Notes under the pieces: generated by a model
Told to the model about the DNA's origin: nothing
Seen by the model: the letters and a program-made list of their open reading frames with translations, nothing else
The model's database searches: none
Position numbers and translations under genes: made by a program
Shown: positions 46,136 to 56,300 of the stretch, piece after piece
Position numbering within the stretch: the first letter of the stretch is position 1
Layout: every line of letters begins with the position of its first letter
Assembly: GCA_030272155.1 (NCBI GenBank)
Contig: CP126204.1
Coordinates: forward strand, 2,471,501-2,535,500
Length of the DNA: 64,000 nt
Source of the DNA: Tetradesmus obliquus
Taxonomy: Eukaryota; Chlorophyta; Chlorophyceae; Sphaeropleales; Scenedesmaceae
Reading direction: 5' to 3'

Positions 46136-48184
46136 ATGAGTCAGGCGGTGAAAGCCGAGATTTTAGCAAATGTGCGAGCAGGCGCACAGCTCTTCGCACA
46201 CAACACCGGCAACATCCATGGCAGCGTTCCAGGGATGGCACCATGGGTGACCGGGCTTGTGAATCATGTGGACCGCCAGCTGCACTCTCCAAAGTTTGCA
46301 GACGGCACCAGATTCACTGGTGCCAATAAACCACATGCACCTGGTACGGTCTTTCCGGCATGGCATGATGAGTTTGGCTCTTACATACGACAACTGCACA
46401 AACGCTTCATAGTTACTGTGGCAGACAAGCTGTCAAACAACTATGTGGTTTGCTGCAAGAAATTCTATGTGGAGAGTCTGCTGCAGGACCTCCGTAGTCA
46501 GTTTTTTACAGTGGTTTTGAGCACAGATACTCAAACTGCGGTGCAGGTGGTGACTGACTTACTACTGCAGGCAGTCAACACATTGGCACCAAACGTCTAC
46601 TGCGTGTATGACACTAATGACATGACTCGAGCACAGCGTATGGCAGCAAAACTGCAAGTTTTGCCATATGCTAAAGCGTTGGTGAAGTTACACAAAAGGC
46701 CTCTGCAAATGCGGTTTCTGGCATGCAGTGGCGACAACGGCCTAAAACCCGTAGCACTCTGGCTCACGAGCCTCTTCAGAGCTATCAACGTTGATCTGAC
46801 CAGAGAGTGGCGTTTCCAGTTGAGACGATGTGGTGTACCTTGGTGGATGGATGATCCTTTTTACATTACACGGTCTGCCAAAATTCCGGAAGCACAGGGT
46901 GCCTTCAATGGCACCCGGTTTATGGAGGAGAAATTCGTAGCAAGTGGTGGTTGGCAGGGTTGGGATTTTGCGAGGTTGTACACAAACATCCCACAGCAGG
47001 ATCTGATAGATAAACTACACTGGATCCTGCGACATTTGGTTTGGGGCAAACACACAGCCGACACGCAGTTATTTAAGGTCTATCGTGATAAGTATCAGCA
47101 ATCACAATGGCTTGATGTGGGTGACACTTTGGATTCAATAGTATTTGATTACGGCAGAGTTGCCAGGGGTGGTGACGACGGAAAGTGCATGAAGACAGAC
47201 AGGCTTGGCATGGAGAGCTCCGGCCAACAGTTTTACCTGTTTGACTTGCAGGAAGCATGCAACATGGTCACACTGCTGATACAGAATGCGTATGTGACGT
47301 TTGCTGACGCAGTATATCACCAAACACAGGGAATACCCATGGGTATCAACCCAGCTGTTTTCATGGCCAATTACTACCTTTATTATTATGAGTACCAGTT
47401 TATATATCGCATGTACAAGATCCTGCAGGAAACGCCTGCGGTTCCTGGTGGTGAGATACATGCAACATTTGGGTTTGAACCTACACAAGCTGGTACCCCG
47501 GCATGGGTTACCAGCCGAGTGGAAGATGCCGCGTTTGATGGCAATATGGTTATGCATGTTTTACAACACTTCCGCTTCACTTTTCGATTTGTGGACGACC
47601 TGTCAGCAGCGTGCAATCCTTTCATAAAGTACTTGTTGTTTGAAACTGATAGCATTCTTGGCGGCCTGTTGAAGGGCATCTACCCTGCCAACGGTTTATC
47701 ACTGGAACGCACACAGGCTGATATGTGGTTTTTTCCTACGTTAGATGTGCGCGTGATTACAATTATATATGAGATGCTAGATGAGATCACGGGCCTCATG
47801 CAGCGATATGTGAAGTCACACACTGAGCTTTATGATAAAAGACGGGAGAAATGTTACGACGGCATACCCATCGCTCAATACACGCATGTGTCGAGCAATG
47901 TTGGGTATAACGTCAGTAACAGCATTTTAATGGGCCAACTACATAGATACAGAGAATTGATACAAGATAGGGATAATTTTGTCACAGAGTGTGGATTGTT
48001 GCTAGCGCGCATGCATCTCAATGGCTACCCACTACCTGGGTCGCGTAGGAAACTTCTGCATTTCCTGCGTTTACACCCAGACATGTACGGAGCGGTGCAT
48101 CCAAAATCCCTGTATGAGGATATCATGCAGAAGTTTTGGGGGTTATTTCCTGAAGAATTTACGGCCGAGCCCGCATCACTATGA
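46136..48184 (+). CDS. Penelope-like element: reverse transcriptase
   Basis: Same frame as the upstream ORF; first ATG at 46136. Conserved blocks in order: VTVADKLSNNYVVCCKKFY (RT entry region), AKALVKLHKRPLQMRFLA (about 46669-46722), DFARLYTNIPQQDLI (motif A, Asp, about 46966), TQGIPMGINPAVFMANYYLY (motif B, about 47323) and FRFVDDLSAACNP (motif C, the two catalytic Asp, about 47590). The frame stays open to TGA 48182-48184 without any other stop. Catalytic residues look intact. No C-terminal GIY-YIG follows the RT, consistent with the permuted type. Confidence 0.92.
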   Translation: MSQAVKAEILANVRAGAQLFAHNTGNIHGSVPGMAPWVTGLVNHVDRQLHSPKFADGTRFTGANKPHAPGTVFPAWHDEFGSYIRQLHKRFIVTVADKLSNNYVVCCKKFYVESLLQDLRSQFFTVVLSTDTQTAVQVVTDLLLQAVNTLAPNVYCVYDTNDMTRAQRMAAKLQVLPYAKALVKLHKRPLQMRFLACSGDNGLKPVALWLTSLFRAINVDLTREWRFQLRRCGVPWWMDDPFYITRSAKIPEAQGAFNGTRFMEEKFVASGGWQGWDFARLYTNIPQQDLIDKLHWILRHLVWGKHTADTQLFKVYRDKYQQSQWLDVGDTLDSIVFDYGRVARGGDDGKCMKTDRLGMESSGQQFYLFDLQEACNMVTLLIQNAYVTFADAVYHQTQGIPMGINPAVFMANYYLYYYEYQFIYRMYKILQETPAVPGGEIHATFGFEPTQAGTPAWVTSRVEDAAFDGNMVMHVLQHFRFTFRFVDDLSAACNPFIKYLLFETDSILGGLLKGIYPANGLSLERTQADMWFFPTLDVRVITIIYEMLDEITGLMQRYVKSHTELYDKRREKCYDGIPIAQYTHVSSNVGYNVSNSILMGQLHRYRELIQDRDNFVTECGLLLARMHLNGYPLPGSRRKLLHFLRLHPDMYGAVHPKSLYEDIMQKFWGLFPEEFTAEPASL

Positions 48185-49432
48185 TACGGCAGGCGGGATT
48201 GCTTTGATTGTATAACAATAACTGACGTGATTGTGTTTGAGGTTAATACACTTAACTCTATGTATTATGCACAATCATATATGTGGATATGATACTACTC
48301 ACAAACATTTCACATAAACAAAAACAAAAACTGTCATAGCCGACCATCACAACATCATCCAGTTAACATGACGTGGTTAGATACTCACCAAAGGCAACTC
48401 ACCATACAATGTACGTGATATTTATTTCACACCTACACTTTACACCTTACATTCTACCTGTACTGACGCACTCATGACCTAGGAGTTACTGTTATATAAT
48501 ACGGAACTACCACATGCCTATACTGTCGGGGGAAGAGTAGGTGCTCATACACCAAGGAGGTATCCTCACTGCATATAACACATCCCATACGATCACTCGC
48601 ACGTGACGATGGGGAGCGCTGAGCGCCCGTCGTCTGATAAAGGACGACAAAATTTACAACAGGCCATGCATGGTCAATAGGACAATCAACTTTGAATGAC
48701 AGTGGTACGAAACGGTAAAGCAGGCATACACATTCCCCCATTACATGCAATTTACACTACTGCCACTCCTGCTTCTTGCGAGGAAAACTTCAACTTCAAT
48801 CTGAGCTACGGTGTCAACCAAGTGGCGTCACTGACAAGGTGTCACTACCCAGGCTACCAAGGACTACAAGAGGATGGAAGGCTGTCAGTGCCGTTGCCCC
48901 CGAAGGGCATCGTGGCTCTTCGGGACGGCGCTGACCAGGTGTTATTATGGTTGCAGGTAATACTAGACGACGTAGGAGCAGAAGCAGGAGCTGCACATGC
49001 TAATCTGAGGTTCAGCAGCCACGGTGGCCTTTCGGGGGACCACTTCTTGCCATGTGAGTGCGCATTATGTTGCATGATGCTGATGCTTGTAATGAATGCA
49101 ATTCGGCAACTTTCCTTATATGAAACCACACGTGTTTTGGGCAGTTTTAAGCAAACGTCCGCTGTCCTTCGAAGGAGGAATTCCTCTCACCCCAGGGTGG
49201 GGCTACTCAAAACACGTTTCACGCTTCAAGTATCAGACATTAAACATAACAACCCTTATTATTATTCTTGATATGAATGTTGGCAGGTGCGTGTCAAGCT
49301 TTAGGCGACGCTTGACGTGTGCAGCTGCAGTGACCGTACCTCCGTGTCTTCCTGTGGGGCCGCATTGCCCGATTGTGGAGCACTGATGTAATTTTCAATC
49401 GCGTACAACTGTTTTGCAGGTCCGATCGCAGC
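48185..49432. other. AT-rich element 3' flank and intergenic DNA
   Basis: 48185-48700 is AT-rich with a hairpin (GTCGTC / GACGAC, near 48629-48650) and is the probable 3' UTR of the Penelope-like element. An ORF at 48696-49271 has no recognisable motif. A TTTTGCAG acceptor at 49412-49419 suggests a 5'-UTR intron of the next gene. Confidence 0.5.
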
Positions 49433-51263
49433 ATGAAGGTCATTTTGAGTATACTTGCACTGCTGTCTTTGGCAGGGGCAGCATCGGCTAAATACGAGCC
49501 CTCGTACTACCAGACCCTGTACAAGTGGCGGTGCTTTGTTCCTGGATGTGATCAGGTGAGCACGCCGCTACGACCGCGCCCCAGTATGCTGACGTACCTA
49601 TCGGCAGTGGCACAGCAAGCAGTAGCGAAGCATCGGCTCGACAGCACCGCTGAGTGCCTAGCAGTTGCAAAAATAAAGACTTCAAGGCTGTTTTAGCTGT
49701 TTACTGCCCAGTACGTCACCTGCTGGCATGCACACGGGGCACGAGTACAGTCAGTACCGTGAGGTGTCACCCGAAGCTGTAGCGATAGCCCAGTCACTGT
49801 TTAGCAGCACCACCTACAGATATGTTGTATGTACGCTTTATAATGCTGACTGCTGCTGTGCTGTACTTGCACCTGTACCGGCTTTGGACTATGGATTCCC
49901 GTTGGACGCGCTGGTGCTGCTGTTGCTGCTGCTGCTGCTGCTCTTGTGCAGTGTGAGGCGTTCAACCCTTATGTATGTAAGACGTGCTCTGATGGCTACA
50001 CTCTCCTGACTGACAACACCTGCGGTGAGTGCCCACTCGAGTGTTGGCGCAAGCTGCGCACTGTAGGTTGGATCTTTCAGAGTTTGCAGGCTGCAGCGCA
50101 CGCATGCATGCTGCATGCAGCAGCACTATACGCGGCAGTGTGGCAAAGTGTGCGAGCACCGCCGATCCGTCCCTGTTATTTAGCTTGTGCAAGACTGACG
50201 CTATGCACACGCATCAATTCAAGCTTTTGCTGGTTTGTGCGCAGTGTACTCGGCATTGCCGTCACACACACATGCTGCGCTGCGCCTCGTCCCCTCACCT
50301 GCTGACAACGCTGCTGCCCCTATGCGCCTGCCTTCCTTCCCACTCTCCCACCCTAAATGTCAATGCTGCACTGCACCTCATCCCCTCACCTGCTGACAAC
50401 GCTGCTGCCCCTATGCGCCCGTCTTCCTTCCCACTCTCCCAGCCTAAATGTCAATGCTGCGCTGCACCTCGTCCCCTCACCTGCTGACTTGTAACTTGTA
50501 ACCCTCACCTGCTGACAACACTGCTGCCCCCGGGACCCTATGCGCCTGCCTGCCTGCCTTCCTCACCCCCACCCTGAAATGTAATGCAGGCTGTGCCCCT
50601 GACTTTGGCAGCTATGTGCAGCCCGCAATGCCAGGCCACCCATATCACCCTCCCCGCTCCTGTCCCACGTGGGTCAAGTCCTCTACAGGCCATGTCACAA
50701 AGGGTGTGCTGCGCACCACTCAAGCCAATGGCAAGACCTCTAAGGCAGTCTCCCTGGAGGCCTGGTACAAAACAAAGCCTGGGTTTTGCGCCCGCAACTA
50801 CTACGCCATGAAGAGCTGCCAGGGCGACCTGTCTGGCAGCAGCAGCAGCGGCTACTGCCAGTGCATTCCTTGCCCCACCGGTGAGCATGTCACTTTCATG
50901 CCTCAGATTCGCAGATTTGAGCAAGATCTAGTGTGTCTTGACCTAGATCTAGTGCATGATGATCTAGATCTAGTGTGCTTTGTTTCAGATCTGGTGTACC
51001 GTGATCAAGATCTTGCGTGATCTAGATTAGATCTGGTAACGCACTCATGCCTGCTGGTCTGATGTCAGTGCTGAGCTTGTTCTGTTTGGCGTGCTGAGCT
51101 GCACTGCACTCGTCAGCTGCTGCCGCTGGCACAGTTGGGTTGAATATGCTGCTGCGCTGACTCCATACAGCACACCATGCGCTGTGTGATACCTACTGCT
51201 GCAGTGTGTTCTTGCTGCTGTTGTACCACTGGCCTGCGAAAACAGCTTCGCTGCTGCTGCTGG

Positions 51264-51297
<34 letters not shown>

Positions 51298-51308
51298 GCT
51301 GCTGCTGC

Positions 51309-51350
<42 letters not shown>

Positions 51351-53300
51351 ATTTCCTTGCAGGCACGAGCAGCCCTGGCGGCCCCATCAATAGCATGGCT
51401 GCAGCCTGCACGCCCGGTGCACAGCCTGTGACCCGCTGCAAAACCTCCCCGCCGGCAATCCCAAATGCTAAGCCCTGGAACCCAGCCAAGTGCCTAAACC
51501 TGAAGCCAGGCAAAGCCTGCAGGACAAGCTGCAACACAGGCTTCAAGCCAGTTCCTGCTGGCACCAACGTCACTGCTGCCTGCACTGCTGGCGGAGTGTG
51601 GAAGACGGCTGGCACTTGTGCATCAACCGCACCCGTGTTGTGCAAGGGCACGCTAAACGCTGGTGCTAATGCAAAGCCTTTCAAGGACTGCACAGGCGGC
51701 GCTGCTTTCGACAATTGCTTCGGTGAGCGAGCCAGGCAGCACATGTGTACACATGCACACAGCTAGCGGGCACATGTGCACAACAGTCATCCCTATGTCT
51801 ACAGCGCTGCTTGCAATGCTGTGCTTCCATGTGCTGAAGAGGTGTGTGGCAGGCGTGTGGTTGAGATGTGTCACTGCTCACTGGTGCGCAATTGTCTGCG
51901 GACAAGTATGCTGTGTTATTTTGCTGCCTCTGAGTGCACACATGCTGCAGCTGTGATGGCATGATGCAGCTGCCCCTCCTCCCTTATGCTGTTTAACGGG
52001 TGCCTGTGTTATTGGCCTGCTGTTCTGCTTTCCGGCCTTGCTGCATGTTTGTGTCGCAGCGGACTGCATTGACGGATATTACGGCGGAGTGCAGGCTACC
52101 TGTGATGCTACCACTGGGGCCTGGGTTGTTATTAACCAATGCGTCGATTCGCCTCCGTGTGCTGACTATCCTCAGTTTGAGTAAGCGCGCACTGGAATAG
52201 GCGCACGTTTGCTGCTCATTTGCCTTGTTTTACATGCTGCTAAGCCTGGTGTGTGCATGCCAGACAAGGCAGCGGCTGCCTGCATTGCTGATGATAAGCT
52301 GAGGGGCACTGGCAGTGCTGCTTGTCGCCATTGCAGAGCTCACAGGGCATAGTATGCAGCTGTGCAAAGGCCTTGTTCATGCCGCCGTCAAGAATTGCCA
52401 GCGCTGTCGCAATGGCCATTTTCCTTTCATTTGAAATGGCGGTGCGGCCACCTCCACGTTTGACTGCGACCGGTTCCTTGCTGTACCGGAGGGTGACTCT
52501 GCACACCCTTCGCTGCAAGGCTTCTGCTGCGATGAGTGCTCAGTGCTAGTGATATGCAACGTGCGCATTGCCTGCTCCTGCCGTCGTAACTAATGTATTA
52601 CAAAGATTCATTTTTTATCATTGTAAAACTTTTTGATAGTATTGTCAAGAGTGAACAATATTTTTTTCTTGGCTGCTGCTTGAAGGTGGTGGACCACGAA
52701 TGGGGGCGGCGACTGCCCTGGCTTGGACTATGGCACCAAGTGCATTGGTGAGTGTGTGCATTTGTTGTCTGGCAACGCTCCTGCTGCTGCTGCTGCTGCT
52801 GTGAGTAAGTGAGTGAGTCAGTGACTACCCAGGCAGCTCTGCAGCTCCTGGGTAAGTTGAGGCTAAGAAGGCGTGTGTGGCCAGGGGCGGCGCCCCTGGG
52901 CCCCACACCCTCCACCCGTGCTGCTGCTGTGCTGCTGCTGCTATGTAGCTTTGCATGCTGGCATTGCAAAAGTCTGTTGGAGTCCCTGTTGCTGCAGCAT
53001 AATGGCAGCAAGCCCAAAGCATGCAGCAGCGCCCATGCTTCAGCACACATCGGCTGCGGCTCTGTGGCGGATCTTGACTGAGACGCTGCATGTTGCATGA
53101 GAGCAGTCAAGCAAAGTGGCCGGCACATGAGGTTTGGGACTGGGAACGACGCACAAATCTTTACAAAGCGGTTAAAGTGACTACCCTGCCCACCATTAGC
53201 ATCAATCATTGTCCAAAAGCATATACATTATTATCCCATTGTGTACCCCTCGGGCCTTGGGGATTTGTCTGAGACTGCTCCACAAGTCAACAATATGCCA

Positions 53301-53341
<41 letters not shown>

Positions 53342-56300
53342 CGTGCCTGCGCCAGGAACATGTTTCACCGACAACTCTGTTGCCACTGCCACCTGCGGCC
53401 GTGACGGCAACTGGACTCTTGATAAAAGCTGGTGAGTCAGCTGCTGCTGCAGCAACTTGCTCTTCCGCAGCTTTGTGCACTGTGTTCTGCACTTATGGCT
53501 CTGCGGCAGAGCCTCGCATCAGTGCATGCCGCTCCCGTGGTGCACCATGCATTGGATGCCTGGCTAGCTGGTGTCTTGGGTTGTGTACTTGCGCAGTCTT
53601 TTATCGGTCAAGGTGGATGGGGTTATATACCGCTGCCACAACCGGCTTGCTGTGAATGTGACATGATGCACACAAGGTATGCACATGCACAGACTCCGCA
53701 AAAAAACTTTGCATGCAGTGCTGCTGTGCATGCTCTGCGCTGTTCATGTAACATTGTGAGCATCTGTTCTTGCAGAGCATGGCGCAGTCCTCACTTGCTA
53801 TGCGTGCCCTGCTGTGGCATACCTGTCAATGCATTCTGCCCACTGTCTGTTAGTTGTTACATGCACCCGCAAACAACCACACACATGTCACCTATCTCAA
53901 CCTCCTCAGCTCATGTGCTGATACTCTGCATGCAGACCCTTTGCAGCAGTGCGCAGAATATTACATTGCATAACATTACATTACACAACACTACATTACA
54001 TCATATTTCATCACATGCTCCACTCAAACGAGGAGTGGGAACCCCGGTCAGGATATCACAAGTTGCTCCAGCTGACCTGTCGTGCGCCACCAATTCACAC
54101 TAGCACATGTGTGTACACACATGCCTGCTGTGCTGTCCGCATGCGTGTGCAGCCCTGATTTTGCATGCCCAGGCAAGCCAAATGATCCCGATAACGCCGC
54201 AGCCTTCGTGCTCTTCCGAGATGATCAAACACAAGTTTGCCGTGATGGGAGGGTTGATGACGTTTGTACAGCTGGTGGGTGCTCCTGAAGCTCCTGAACT
54301 GCCTCAATTTAATTTATTGCGGCTTAGCATAGCATAGGTGTACAGAGGCACAGCACAGCACAGCACAGCACAGTGCAGCGCAGCGCAGCACGGCACAGCA
54401 CAGCAAAGCACATCACATCACATCACAGCACAGCACAGCACAGCACAGCACAGCACAGCACGGCACGGCACGGCACGGCACGGCACGGCACGGCACGGCA
54501 CAGCACAGCACAGCACAGCATAGCACAGCACAGCACGGCACAGCACGTGCTGCGCGTGCCCCTACAGCTTAAATATTAGCGTTCCATCAGCCTCGCCATG
54601 ATGCCTCTGTAGTACTGTCTCATGTGTATGTTACATAACAACATGACATACCAAAATAACATAACTTAACATGATGTTTGGTTTTTGTGCCTTGCAGAAT
54701 GCAATCGTGGCTTCGTTGGTCCTGCAACTGCCATCTGCTTGGCCGGTGGCAAGGGGTGGTCCGTGACGCAAGACTGGTTGGTTAAAAAAAAAAATAGTTT
54801 AATGTTTTTTTTTATTAAATTGCAATGTTTTATATTTTTTTTTCTAATTTGGTGCCAACACATGTACCAAACATCGTTTAGTCAGCTGTTTACAATATTA
54901 GCACCTGGGCAGTGAGTCAGCTGCCTGCAGCAAGCTGCCACAGTGAATTCCTGCAACGCCATATCCGCATTGCACAATTCTGGGCAGAATCCAAGTCAGG
55001 GCTCCTGTGCATGCTCTCTAGCCTAGAGGCTGCACAAGTTGCATTCAAGCCATCAGCAACTGCCCGGGGACGAGAGGCGCGAGGCTAGCTTGCAAGCACC
55101 AGGCTGGATCGCAAGTGTTTTTTTCCTTTTCTTTCCCTTTTACGCGGCTGAATTGCGGTGTTGCAGCCACTGCCATGCCGTTATCTTGAATTACCAGGCA
55201 GCTGCCATTCCTTGGTCTTGATCTTGCAGTGCAGATGGGGCGTACGCCCGCGTGTCGAACGTGCTCTGCAGCCATAGGCTTTACACATGTGGCATGCATA
55301 CATGTTATCTTGTGCACTGCCCTCGCCGCTGCCTGTTTCCTCTAGCTCTAGAATGGCTTCTAGCATGGCTGCAAGTGCCGCAGGTAACGCAGCAGCATAG
55401 CAGGCGCTAGTACTGTGACACATCAACGCATGAGCTGCAACTGAACTGAACACATCATGTTGCACGCTGTGTGCTGCTGCTGCTGCAGCAAGCCCGGTTC
55501 AAAGCCCGACGATCCCACTTTCTGCGACGGCATGCCGCCCAATGCAACCGCCAGCAATGCCAATCCGTGAGTAGGAACTGTCACGGAAGTCATGCGAAGA
55601 CCTGCTGCAAACCAAACACCTCATGCGTCTCGCTGCCAGCTGTGGATTGGCATGCACTGCTGCGCTTGCAGCTGCTGCCAACATGAGCACTGCACAACTG
55701 CAGCTAACAGGCCAATTGGCTTGGCTTGCAAGCCGTGCACCGATGCACCTGCTGGCAAATGCCTTCCTCTAAGCGGGATCAGCCGGCGCTATGCACCTGT
55801 GGCCAGCATCATTAAACGTGGATGTCACGTTTGGTTACTTTGAAGTCTTTCGCCGCTCGATGCATCGCGCCAACATGTGATATTACGTTGCAGGTGGCCA
55901 GCCTGGTGCAATGGCTTGGAGGACGGGCAGAGTTGCATAGGCTCTTGCGCTGAGGGCTTCAATGCAGTGGGATCCTTTGCAGGCGAGTGTTGTATGTCAT
56001 ATGGTAGGAGGTGTGAAGGCGCATGGGGTATCCTCATTGTCACACACACACACAACCTCCCTTAAATTGCGCGGGTCGCGAGTAATAACGCACCACGCGC
56101 AGCTGATTCATTCATTTGTATGTCATGCAGGCCATGCATGTTTGGCGTGTAATATGTCAAGCAGCACAGCCCCTGGAAGATATCAGAACCTTGTATCAGA
56201 ACCTTGCACGCTGTTGACTTCTTGTTCTGGACAAACTGCAACATTTGCACCAGTTGCGCTTGCACGCGTAACCCTCTTGGTTGTGTTGGTGATGCACTGC

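Larger units (their letters stand above)
44350..48700 (+). mobile_element. Penelope-like retroelement with N-terminal GIY-YIG (Chlamys-type), approximate limits
   Basis: Two same-frame ORFs, 44732-46126 and 46136-48184, are split by one TGA. The first carries a GIY-YIG-like nuclease, the second a Penelope-type reverse transcriptase. Base composition is AT-richer than the flanks from about 44.6 to 48.7 kb, and no introns or exon-edge copies occur. Limits are guesses: I found no terminal repeats or target-site duplication by eye. GIY-YIG ahead of the RT is the permuted order known from green-lineage Chlamys elements; canonical Penelope elements have it C-terminal. Confidence 0.85.

Noticed and set aside
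46128-46165. GTGATGAGTC...GTGAAAGCC resembling a hammerhead ribozyme core
   Set aside because: The core begins GTGATGAG instead of CTGATGAG, stems do not pair convincingly, and it lies inside coding sequence.
48620-48655. CTGATAAAGGACGACAAAA as a hammerhead core in the element 3' flank
   Set aside because: Lacks CUGAUGA and GAAA; only a simple hairpin is supported.
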